Part shown: positions 1 to 6,184 of the stretch, one piece after another
Numbering within the stretch: position 1 is the first letter of the stretch
Layout: each line of letters begins with the position of its first letter
Source of the DNA: Clostridiales bacterium
Lineage (GTDB): Bacteria > Bacillota > Clostridia > Oscillospirales > Acutalibacteraceae
Reading direction: 5' to 3'
DNA length: 8,916 bases
NCBI GenBank assembly: GCA_019415925.1
Contig: DXYG01000096.1
Coordinates: forward strand, 1-8,916
Notes under the pieces: model-generated
What the model was told of the DNA's origin: nothing
Seen by the model: only the letters and a program-made list of their open reading frames with translations
Database searches by the model: none
Position numbers and translations under genes: made by a program

Positions 1-12
1 TACATCTGCGAA
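1..12 (+). repeat. Half-site repeat, copy 1 (left of integrase)
   Basis: Bases 1-10 (TACATCTGCG) are the exact reverse complement of 1362-1371, and bases 5-12 (TCTGCGAA) recur in direct orientation at 1377-1384. The window edge cuts this site, so its full length cannot be seen. It could be one half of a tyrosine-recombinase core site. A 10-bp match between these two short non-coding stretches would arise by chance a few times in a hundred, so the repeat is suggestive only. Confidence 0.35.
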
Positions 13-49
13 TGCTAAAACAACCTATTATTCTTATTATTTCTACAAT

Positions 50-78
50 ATTTTACCACATATTTAATAAAAGTTCAA
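50..78 (-). promoter_or_regulatory. Leftward sigma-A-like promoter
   Basis: Read on the minus strand there is a -35 box TTGAAC (78-73), a 17-nt spacer and a -10 box TAAAAT (55-50), which matches the consensus at five of six bases. The -10 box is preceded by TGG, giving an extended -10. Transcription would begin near position 43 and leave the window on its left edge. It is the best promoter match I found in the window. It lies back-to-back with the integrase promoter; the two -35 boxes are 19 bp apart. Its target gene lies outside the window. Confidence 0.55.
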
Positions 79-97
79 TTGATTTTACTACTGTATT

Positions 98-126
98 TTG
101 AAACACATCATAGAAAACCGTATTGT
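98..126 (+). promoter_or_regulatory. Candidate integrase promoter
   Basis: A -35 box TTGAAA (98-103, five of six consensus bases), a 17-nt spacer and a -10 box TATTGT (121-126, four of six) would place the transcript start near 133. That leaves a leader of about 75 nt before the ATG at 210. The TTG at 123 lies inside this -10 box, which argues against it being a translation start. Confidence 0.4.
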
Positions 127-165
127 TTGCAGCTGAACCTATTTTATTTGTGGTCAAATATACAG

Positions 166-195
166 TCTGTTTTAAAATTAATATATTAAAACAGA
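166..195 (+). promoter_or_regulatory. Inverted repeat abutting the integrase ribosome binding site
   Basis: TCTGTTTTAA (166-175) and TTAAAACAGA (186-195) form a perfect 10-bp inverted repeat around a 10-nt AT-only centre. The right arm overlaps the start of the purine-rich ribosome binding site AGAAAGGA (193-200), which lies 9 nt before the ATG at 210. As DNA it could be a dimeric repressor operator. As RNA it could form a hairpin limiting ribosome access. Either would repress the integrase; the sequence alone cannot tell which. Confidence 0.45.
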
Positions 196-209
196 AAGGA
201 TTTGTTAGT

Positions 210-1286
210 ATGCCAAGACGAGGAGAAAATATTTATAAGAGAAAGGATGGAAGATGGGAAGCTCGATTTGTTAAGGAAATAACTATTGACGGAAAGAAAA
301 AGTACGGTTCTGTTTATGGGCATTCTTACTCTGAAGCAAAGCAGAAACAAAAAATTTATATTTTTAATCCGCAGGTTATTGAAACAAAAAATTTTGCGAC
401 AGTTGAATCCGTTATGAAGAATTGGTTATATCTTACAAAGCATAAAACCAAGTACTCTACTTTTGTGAAATATGAAACTATCATTAAAAATCATATTATT
501 CCTGAGCTAGGAAAAATCAATGTGAGTATGTTGAACGGTAAACACATATCAGAATTTACCGATAAACTTATCGGTTCTTTTGCAACAGCAACAGTAAATA
601 ATATATTGATTGTTCTTGAAATGGGTTTTGACTATGCTGAGGAAGAATACAATATAAAATGTCCTAAAATTTCGCTGTTGAAGCAATCCAAACAAGAAAT
701 GCGAGTGTTATCTCGGTCAGAACAGCAGACACTTATCAGATATATTAGAAACAATGATAATTGTTTTAGTTTTGGAATTTTGTTTGCACTTTTTACCGGT
801 ATTCGGATTGGCGAATTATGTGCTTTACAGTGGGATGACATAAAGGATAACAAAATTCATATTTCAAAAACAATGCAGAGAATAAAAAATGAAGATGGGA
901 AAAGTACAGTTATGATTACTGAGCCAAAAACAGATAAATCAAACCGCATTATTCCTGTACCAACGGCTATTTCGGAACTGATTGAAAAGTACAGAAAACC
1001 AAAAGGATATGTTATTCATCAAGTTAATGACAAATTTATTGAGCCACGTCTTATGCAGAAAAAATTTGGAGAAATTATTACTGCTTGCGGTTTGGAAAAC
1101 GTAAATTTTCACACACTCCGTCACACATTTGCAACAAGGTGTATTGAGTCAGGATTTGATGTTAAAACTCTGTCAGAAATTCTTGGGCACACTAATGTCC
1201 GCACAACCTTGGACAGATATGTTCATTCTTCCTTTGAACTGAAACAAAAGAATATGGAAAAACTCACGTTAGATCAGGTAATTTAA
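210..1286 (+). CDS. Tyrosine recombinase / site-specific integrase
   Basis: This 358-aa protein is a phage- or ICE-type integrase catalysing strand exchange between attachment sites through a 3'-phosphotyrosine intermediate. The N-terminus (about residues 1-50, beginning MPRRGENIYKRKDGRWEARF) looks like an AP2-like arm-site DNA-binding domain. Residues about 60-150 form the SAM-like core-binding domain, and 165-358 the catalytic domain. All catalytic residues are visible: R199 (TGIR), K240 (EPKT), H301 and R304 (HTLRH), H327 (LGH) and the nucleophile Y337 (DRYVH). Length is normal for the family and the protein looks intact. The ATG at 210 is chosen because homologues typically begin at this motif and AGAAAGGA sits 9 nt upstream. 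It has its own promoter and terminator, so it is probably not co-transcribed with the genes to its right. It may move the island, or act locally on the nearby inverted repeats. Confidence 0.95.
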   Translation: MPRRGENIYKRKDGRWEARFVKEITIDGKKKYGSVYGHSYSEAKQKQKIYIFNPQVIETKNFATVESVMKNWLYLTKHKTKYSTFVKYETIIKNHIIPELGKINVSMLNGKHISEFTDKLIGSFATATVNNILIVLEMGFDYAEEEYNIKCPKISLLKQSKQEMRVLSRSEQQTLIRYIRNNDNCFSFGILFALFTGIRIGELCALQWDDIKDNKIHISKTMQRIKNEDGKSTVMITEPKTDKSNRIIPVPTAISELIEKYRKPKGYVIHQVNDKFIEPRLMQKKFGEIITACGLENVNFHTLRHTFATRCIESGFDVKTLSEILGHTNVRTTLDRYVHSSFELKQKNMEKLTLDQVI

Positions 1287-1308
1287 TTTTCTATTCATCG
1301 TCAAAAAT

Positions 1309-1352
1309 ATGGTCACTATTTATCTTACACTTTGATAATAGTGACCATTTTT
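1309..1352 (+). terminator. Rho-independent terminator after integrase
   Basis: ATGGTCACTATT (1309-1320) pairs perfectly with AATAGTGACCAT (1337-1348), giving a 12-bp stem followed by a T run (1348-1352). It lies 22 nt after the integrase stop. An A run (1303-1307) on the other side means it could also stop leftward transcripts. It separates integrase transcription from the helicase-mod-res operon. Confidence 0.8.
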
Positions 1353-1361
1353 ATATTTAAA

Positions 1362-1384
1362 CGCAGATGTAAATATTCTGCGAA
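1362..1384 (+). repeat. Paired half-sites CGCAGA / TCTGCG, possible recombinase core
   Basis: CGCAGA (1362-1367) and TCTGCG (1377-1382) are inverted around a 9-nt AT-rich spacer. The left half with its spacer side, CGCAGATGTA (1362-1371), is the exact reverse complement of positions 1-10. The right half, TCTGCGAA (1377-1384), repeats positions 5-12 directly. Inverted short arms around a small AT-rich spacer are the usual form of a tyrosine-recombinase crossover site, although 9 nt is slightly longer than the usual 6-8. A 6-bp palindrome alone could be chance; the shared copy at the window start is what makes it worth recording. Confidence 0.3.
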
Positions 1385-1426
1385 CGGAAATTCCTTATTA
1401 CGCAGTTTCTGTCGCTTTTTTATTAT

Positions 1427-1455
1427 TTGTTTTGAAACGGGAATATATGCATATT
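1427..1455 (+). promoter_or_regulatory. Weak candidate promoter for the three-gene operon
   Basis: A promoter is expected between the terminator and the ATG at 1485, but the gap contains only poor matches. The best full pair is TTGTTT (1427-1432), a 17-nt spacer and CATATT (1450-1455). A better -35, TTGAAA (1432-1437), lacks a good -10 at proper spacing. The operon may be weakly expressed, activator-dependent, or driven from elsewhere. Confidence 0.2.
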
Positions 1456-1484
1456 CATCTTTATTTGGTTTTGGAAGTGAAAAA

Positions 1485-4352
1485 ATGTTTGACTTTGGCA
1501 ATGCAAACCCATCACAAAAGGAAGCAATAACCGCCTGTAATGGACCCGTTCTGATTATTGCAGGACCAGGAACCGGTAAAACATACACTCTTGTTCAACG
1601 TACGGTTTATCTTATTCAGGAATGTGGTGTTTTGCCGGAACAGATTTTTATTGCTACTTTTACTGAGAAGGCTGCGAAAGAAATTATAACCCGTATCACT
1701 AATGAACTTATATCACGGGATATTTTTGTTAATGTCAATGAAATGTATATTGGCACTTTTCATTCGTTGTGCCTGAGAATTATCAAAGAAAATATAGAAT
1801 TTACAAGATTGAAAAGAAATTATAGGTTATTAGATGACTTTGACCAGAAATATCTTGTATTTCAAAACATATATAAATTCAAAAGCATAGAAAATATTGA
1901 AAGTATTTTTCCTCAAAACAGTTCGTGGAAACTTGCTGAAGAAATATGTCTATATGTTAACAACTTATCTGAAGAATTGGTTAGCATAACAGATTTATAT
2001 TCAGATTCCAATCCCGACATAATAGCTCTTGCAGATGTTATGTCACTATACAGTGAAATAATACGAGAAGAAAATCTAATCGACTTTTCTACTATACAAA
2101 CTGAGTGTTTCAGACTGATTAGTGAAAATCCTGATGTTCTAACTGCTTTACAGGACAAGTTTCGATACCTGATGATTGATGAGTATCAGGATACAAACTA
2201 CATTCAGGAACAAATTGTATTCTTACTTGCAGGAAAACGAAAAAATATTTGTGTGGTAGGTGACGATGACCAGGGTTTATATCGTTTCAGGGGAGCAACT
2301 ATACGAAATATTTTGGAGTTTCCTTCAAAGTTTTCAAGCGGCGAATGTAGGATTATTCCCTTGACAATAAATTACCGTTCAAATAAGGATATCGTAGATT
2401 TCTACAATAAATGGATGTCCACAACCGAAGGTTCAAAGTTCAAGTTTTCGTGGGATAAATTTCGTTATTCAAAGAAAATTGAACCGTATATGCAGACAAC
2501 TTTAAGCAGTTCTGCTGTAGTAAAGCTCTCAAGCAATGATGATACCGATGAATGGCACGAGAAAATTTTTAATTTTATTACTGACCTTAAAAGCACGGGT
2601 AAGATTAACAACTACAATCAAATTGCTTTTCTATTTAATTCTGTTAAACATCAACGTGTTACGGCACTCGCAAATTATCTTGAAAGCAAAGGAATAAATG
2701 TGTATTCACCCCGTTCCGATATGTTTTTCAGCAGGGAGGAAATCAAACTTACACTTGGAATTTTAATGCTTATGTTTCCTTCGTATGTGAGCGGAATAGA
2801 AAAGGGTGAATACAAATTTTTAAAGTCCGAGCATTATTATTACTTTCGTGATTGTATTGTTACGGCAAATGAATTTGTAACAAAAGACGAAAACAAAGAA
2901 CTCAAACGCTTTATTCGAGCAAGAGGAAAAGCTCATTATATTTTGAGCGGCACTACTGACTATGCCTACTGTGGTTTACTGTACCAGTTGTTTCAGTATG
3001 ATCCGTTTGTATCTATACTCAATACAGAGATGAGTTCGGGTGTCATAGATATAAGACCAGCAAGAAACCTCGCTTTATTAACTCAGATAATCGGTAAGTA
3101 TGAATATCTACACAGAATAAATGTATTAAGTGCCAAGAGTATAAATAAAAATACCGAGCGGTTATTTAATCTGTATCTTCGTCTGCTTATTGACGGTGGT
3201 ATAGCAGAATACGAAGATGAATCAGAGTACGCTCCGAGCGGGTGTGTTTCTTTTCTGACTATTCACCAAGCCAAAGGTATGGAGTTCCCGATAGTGTTTG
3301 TCGATTCGTTGAGCAATGTTCCAAGAAAATCATATAAAGACTTTATGAGCAATATCGAAGAGAAGTACTTTCATCGACCTGCATTTGAGCCATATGAGCA
3401 GATAAAGTATTTTGATTTTTGGAGACTTTACTATACAGCTTTTTCCCGAGCTCAGGATTTACTTATCCTCACCTGTGACGAAAATTCAAAAACTCCAAGC
3501 AAATATTTTGCAGAGGTTTATGACGAAATTCCAAGTATTGAAAGTCCTTGTTTCAGCCTGAATGAGTTTGAGTTTCACAATGTTAAATCTACCAATCTAA
3601 AAGACACATTTTCTTTTACCTCTCATATCACGGTTTATGAAACTTGTTCGCTTCAGTACAAGTTCTATAGAGAATTAGAATTTTTACCTGTAAGGCAGAG
3701 TGCAATGATATTCGGTACACTTGTGCACGAGACTATTGAGGATATTCATCGTTGTGCTATAAGAGGTGAAGAAAGCAAAATTACGCCCGAAAATATATCT
3801 GATTGGTTTGAGAACAACTATGTTTCGTTGATAAAATCTGAACACACTTATCTTGACAAACCACAAAAAGAGGCTGCGCTAAATCAGGTTTTGCGATATG
3901 CAGAGCGGCAACACAGCAAGTGGGATAGCATAAAACAAGCTGAAGTAGATGTAAGCCTTGTACAACCTGATTACATCATTAAAGGAAAAATTGACCTTAT
4001 CAAAGGCAATAACGATACTGTTGAGCTTGTTGATTTTAAATCAGAGAAAAAGCCCGATATGGAGCTTATGAGATCAAGGATTGAGCATTACCGCAGACAA
4101 CTGCATATTTATGCCTATCTTGTTGAGAAACGAACAGGATTGAAAGTTAGCAAAATGCACCTTTACTATACAGGAGAAGAAGACGGAAATCCGATGATTT
4201 CTTTTCCCTACACAAAAAGTGCAGTAGAAGGAACGGTTTCTGCATTTGACAAAACTGTTCATAAGATTTTGAACAAAGAATTCAATCAATGCGCTGAATC
4301 GATTAAAACCTGCAAAAACTGCGATTTTCGTTTCTACTGTCAAAACTATTAG
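1485..4352 (+). CDS. UvrD/PcrA-type helicase fused to a Cas4/AddB-like Fe-S nuclease
   Basis: This 955-aa protein is a predicted ATP-dependent 3'-5' DNA helicase (SF1A) with a C-terminal RecB-family nuclease. Helicase motifs occur in order: Q-motif region near Q11; Walker A GPGTGKT (27-33); Ia TFTEKAAKE; Ib GTFHSLCLR (90-98); Walker B IDEYQD (231-236); III GDDDQGLYRFRGA (259-271); IV NYRS (about 296-299); V TIHQAKGMEFP (592-602); VI YTAFSRAQ (about 650-657). The nuclease shows H748 (GTLVHE), D837 (GKIDLI), D850 and K852 (VDFKS), and QLHIY near 872-876. C721 plus C943-X2-C946-X5-C952 at the extreme C-terminus match the four-cysteine 4Fe-4S pattern of Cas4, AddB and AdnA. Both activities look intact. 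The ATG at 1485 follows GGAAGTG by 5 nt and opens the conserved N-terminus; the upstream in-frame TTG at 1332 lies in the integrase terminator. It is probably the first gene of the operon. It is too short for AddA and has a full motor unlike AddB, so it is not a housekeeping AddAB subunit. Confidence 0.9.
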   Translation: MFDFGNANPSQKEAITACNGPVLIIAGPGTGKTYTLVQRTVYLIQECGVLPEQIFIATFTEKAAKEIITRITNELISRDIFVNVNEMYIGTFHSLCLRIIKENIEFTRLKRNYRLLDDFDQKYLVFQNIYKFKSIENIESIFPQNSSWKLAEEICLYVNNLSEELVSITDLYSDSNPDIIALADVMSLYSEIIREENLIDFSTIQTECFRLISENPDVLTALQDKFRYLMIDEYQDTNYIQEQIVFLLAGKRKNICVVGDDDQGLYRFRGATIRNILEFPSKFSSGECRIIPLTINYRSNKDIVDFYNKWMSTTEGSKFKFSWDKFRYSKKIEPYMQTTLSSSAVVKLSSNDDTDEWHEKIFNFITDLKSTGKINNYNQIAFLFNSVKHQRVTALANYLESKGINVYSPRSDMFFSREEIKLTLGILMLMFPSYVSGIEKGEYKFLKSEHYYYFRDCIVTANEFVTKDENKELKRFIRARGKAHYILSGTTDYAYCGLLYQLFQYDPFVSILNTEMSSGVIDIRPARNLALLTQIIGKYEYLHRINVLSAKSINKNTERLFNLYLRLLIDGGIAEYEDESEYAPSGCVSFLTIHQAKGMEFPIVFVDSLSNVPRKSYKDFMSNIEEKYFHRPAFEPYEQIKYFDFWRLYYTAFSRAQDLLILTCDENSKTPSKYFAEVYDEIPSIESPCFSLNEFEFHNVKSTNLKDTFSFTSHITVYETCSLQYKFYRELEFLPVRQSAMIFGTLVHETIEDIHRCAIRGEESKITPENISDWFENNYVSLIKSEHTYLDKPQKEAALNQVLRYAERQHSKWDSIKQAEVDVSLVQPDYIIKGKIDLIKGNNDTVELVDFKSEKKPDMELMRSRIEHYRRQLHIYAYLVEKRTGLKVSKMHLYYTGEEDGNPMISFPYTKSAVEGTVSAFDKTVHKILNKEFNQCAESIKTCKNCDFRFYCQNY

Positions 4353-4360
4353 TACAATAC

Positions 4361-4371
4361 GGAGGACTATT
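4361..4371 (+). promoter_or_regulatory. Ribosome binding site of mod-like gene
   Basis: GGAGG (4361-4365) lies 6 nt before the ATG at 4372, within the 19-nt gap after the helicase-nuclease stop. It fixes the methyltransferase start. The gap has no room for a terminator, supporting co-transcription. Confidence 0.85.
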
Positions 4372-6180
4372 ATGGACGAGCAAATAACATTTGAATTTGA
4401 AAAACGACCTACTATTAAAGGCTTTCCCGAACTGCGTTGGACAGGAAAAAGGCCGTATAACTCAACGCAATATTATCCTGCACAACTCCGTGAAAGCTAC
4501 GGAACAGAAACTGATAACTGGATGAATAAGATATTCTGGGGCGACAACCTTCAGGTAATGAGCCATTTATTAAAAGAGTTTCGTGGAAAGATTGACCTAA
4601 TTTACATAGATCCGCCGTTTGACAGTAAGGCTGATTATAAAAAGAGAATTAAAATAAAAGATTTTGGCAATGCTGAAACAGATAGTTCCTCATTTGAAGA
4701 AAAACAGTATGGGGATATTTGGACTAATGATGAGTATCTTCAATTTATGTATGAAAGGCTTATTCTGTGTAAAGAATTACTTAAAGAGTCTGGAAGTATA
4801 TATTTACATTGTGATCCTCATAAATCGCATTACTTAAAAGCAATAATGGATGAAGTTTTTGGACCAGAAAATTTTTTAAATGATATTTCTTGGTGCTATA
4901 GTGAAAGAGAAGCATCAACTAAGTTTTATAATTGGAAACATGATTGTATTCTGTTTTATTCTAAATCTACTAAAAAAGGGAGAACTTTCAACTACACGGA
5001 AATAACTTCTGATTATTCTGAGGGTAGTTACAAAAAGTTCAATCTTGTTGACACAGATGGCAGAAAATTTCAAATAAGGGGAAGCGGAGGCCATTTAGTT
5101 GGAAAGCAAGGACTTACATTAGAAGATGAGAAAAAATATCCTGACTGGACATATAGAGATTATATTGATGAAAAAATAGGTGTTTTAGCAAGAGACTGGA
5201 TTACTGATATCAGTTTTGAAAATAGAGCATCAAAAGATAGAACTGGTTATCCAACACAAAAGCCAGGAAAACTACTAGAGAAATTCATTAAAGCTTCATC
5301 AAATCCCGGCGACATTGTCTTTGACTGCTTTATGGGCAGCGGCACAACACAAGCTGTTGCTATGAAACTTGGAAGAAGATTTATAGGTGCAGATATAAAT
5401 CTGGGCGCTATACAGACCACGACCAAAAGGCTTATTTCTGTTGCAAAAGAAATAAAGAATGACAACTCTGAAAATGATGTTCCTAAATACACAGGCTTTG
5501 AAGTTTACAATGTAAACAATTATGATTTTTTCAGAAACCCTGTTGAAGCTCGCAATCTGATTATCGAAGCACTTGGAATTCAGCCATTCCCCCAAAGTAA
5601 TGTATGGGACGGTGAACTCGACGGCAGAATGGTAAAAATTATGCCTGTGAACAGAATTGCAACAAAGGCAGATTTGGAAGAACTCAAAGCAAATCTACCA
5701 TATAAAACATATGAAAAAAGGCGTGAGGAAAATCCGTCACAGCCTGTTGAAAGAATTACTATTGTATGTATGGGACACGAACCTGATCTGAAAGCGTCTT
5801 TGGAGCAGGAACTCTCCGAATATAAATTAGATATCGCTATTGTTGATATTTTACGGGACAAAAAGGATTTACAACTGAAGCGTGAAGCAGAAGCAGAAAT
5901 AGTCCGTGAGAACGGAAAGCTGGTAATCCGTTCTTTCTATCCTATGAATCTATTGCAAAAATTATCATTGCAGAAAGAATATGTTGAGGATTGGCGACAG
6001 TTGGTTGAGTCGGTTATGATTGACTGGAACTTTGACGGAGTGGTTATGCAACCATCTGAAATAGATATACCCGATAAAAATAATATTGTAAAGGGTGTTT
6101 ATGATATTCCTGAAAATGCAGGAAATATTAAAGTGAAGATTACAGACTTGCTTTCCGAGTCACTAGAAAAGGAGGTGTAG
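4372..6180 (+). CDS. Type III Mod-like DNA adenine methyltransferase (beta class)
   Basis: This 602-aa protein probably transfers a methyl group from S-adenosylmethionine to adenine N6 in a specific DNA sequence, marking self DNA. Catalytic motif IV DPPF (80-83) comes before the SAM-binding motif FMGSGTT (320-326), the order of the beta class that includes Type III Mod and the N6_N4_Mtase family. WGDNLQVM (56-63) and YPTQKP (293-298) are further family signatures. The target-recognition domain should lie between motifs IV and I, about residues 165-290. Residues about 380-602 form a C-terminal region I cannot assign, with recognisable pieces such as VWDGELDGRMVKIMPVN and ITIVCMGHEPDL. Its position directly before a Res-like gene supports a restriction-modification role. 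DPPF instead of the commoner DPPY is an accepted variant. Codon use and GC content of the middle third differ from both ends. The DNA target cannot be deduced from sequence. Confidence 0.9.
   Translation: MDEQITFEFEKRPTIKGFPELRWTGKRPYNSTQYYPAQLRESYGTETDNWMNKIFWGDNLQVMSHLLKEFRGKIDLIYIDPPFDSKADYKKRIKIKDFGNAETDSSSFEEKQYGDIWTNDEYLQFMYERLILCKELLKESGSIYLHCDPHKSHYLKAIMDEVFGPENFLNDISWCYSEREASTKFYNWKHDCILFYSKSTKKGRTFNYTEITSDYSEGSYKKFNLVDTDGRKFQIRGSGGHLVGKQGLTLEDEKKYPDWTYRDYIDEKIGVLARDWITDISFENRASKDRTGYPTQKPGKLLEKFIKASSNPGDIVFDCFMGSGTTQAVAMKLGRRFIGADINLGAIQTTTKRLISVAKEIKNDNSENDVPKYTGFEVYNVNNYDFFRNPVEARNLIIEALGIQPFPQSNVWDGELDGRMVKIMPVNRIATKADLEELKANLPYKTYEKRREENPSQPVERITIVCMGHEPDLKASLEQELSEYKLDIAIVDILRDKKDLQLKREAEAEIVRENGKLVIRSFYPMNLLQKLSLQKEYVEDWRQLVESVMIDWNFDGVVMQPSEIDIPDKNNIVKGVYDIPENAGNIKVKITDLLSESLEKEV
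4621..5280 (+). other. Low-GC middle of mod covering the target-recognition region
   Basis: My hand count gives about 31% GC over this 660-nt block, against about 41% in 4441-4620 and about 39% in 5281-5460. All ten arginine codons here (residues 92-290) are AGA or AGG. Four of the five arginine codons before it, and seven of fifteen after it, are CGN. The block runs from just after DPPF to just before the FMGSGTT motif, the part that varies when specificity is exchanged. The pattern fits an imported target-recognition domain. Confidence 0.6.
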
Positions 6181-6184
6181 TTCT
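6167..6184 (+). promoter_or_regulatory. Ribosome binding site of res-like gene inside the end of mod
   Basis: AAAAGGAGGTG (6167-6177) is a near-perfect complement to the 16S 3' end. It lies inside the last codons of mod, immediately before its TAG (6178-6180). The res ATG at 6185 follows 7 nt after the site and 4 nt after the mod stop. This arrangement favours translational coupling of Mod and Res, as expected for subunits of one complex. Confidence 0.85.

Noticed and set aside
2..67. Tail of an upstream plus-strand gene at the left edge
   Set aside because: Two frames are open for short distances, but the encoded residues are low-complexity and AT-driven, and the region contains a good minus-strand promoter instead.
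123..209. Upstream in-frame TTG start extending the integrase by 29 residues
   Set aside because: The TTG lies in the predicted -10 box and the added residues look like translated leader. The ATG at 210 has a ribosome binding site and opens the motif typical of the family.
1332..1484. Upstream in-frame TTG start extending the helicase by 51 residues
   Set aside because: It begins inside the integrase terminator hairpin and the added peptide has no helicase feature. The ATG at 1485 has GGAAGTG 5 nt before it and directly precedes the conserved N-terminus.
3638..4352. Cas4 homology suggesting a CRISPR locus
   Set aside because: There is no repeat array, Cas1, Cas2 or other cas gene in the window. 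The Cas4-like nuclease is a domain fused to a UvrD-type motor, as in recombination and repair enzymes.
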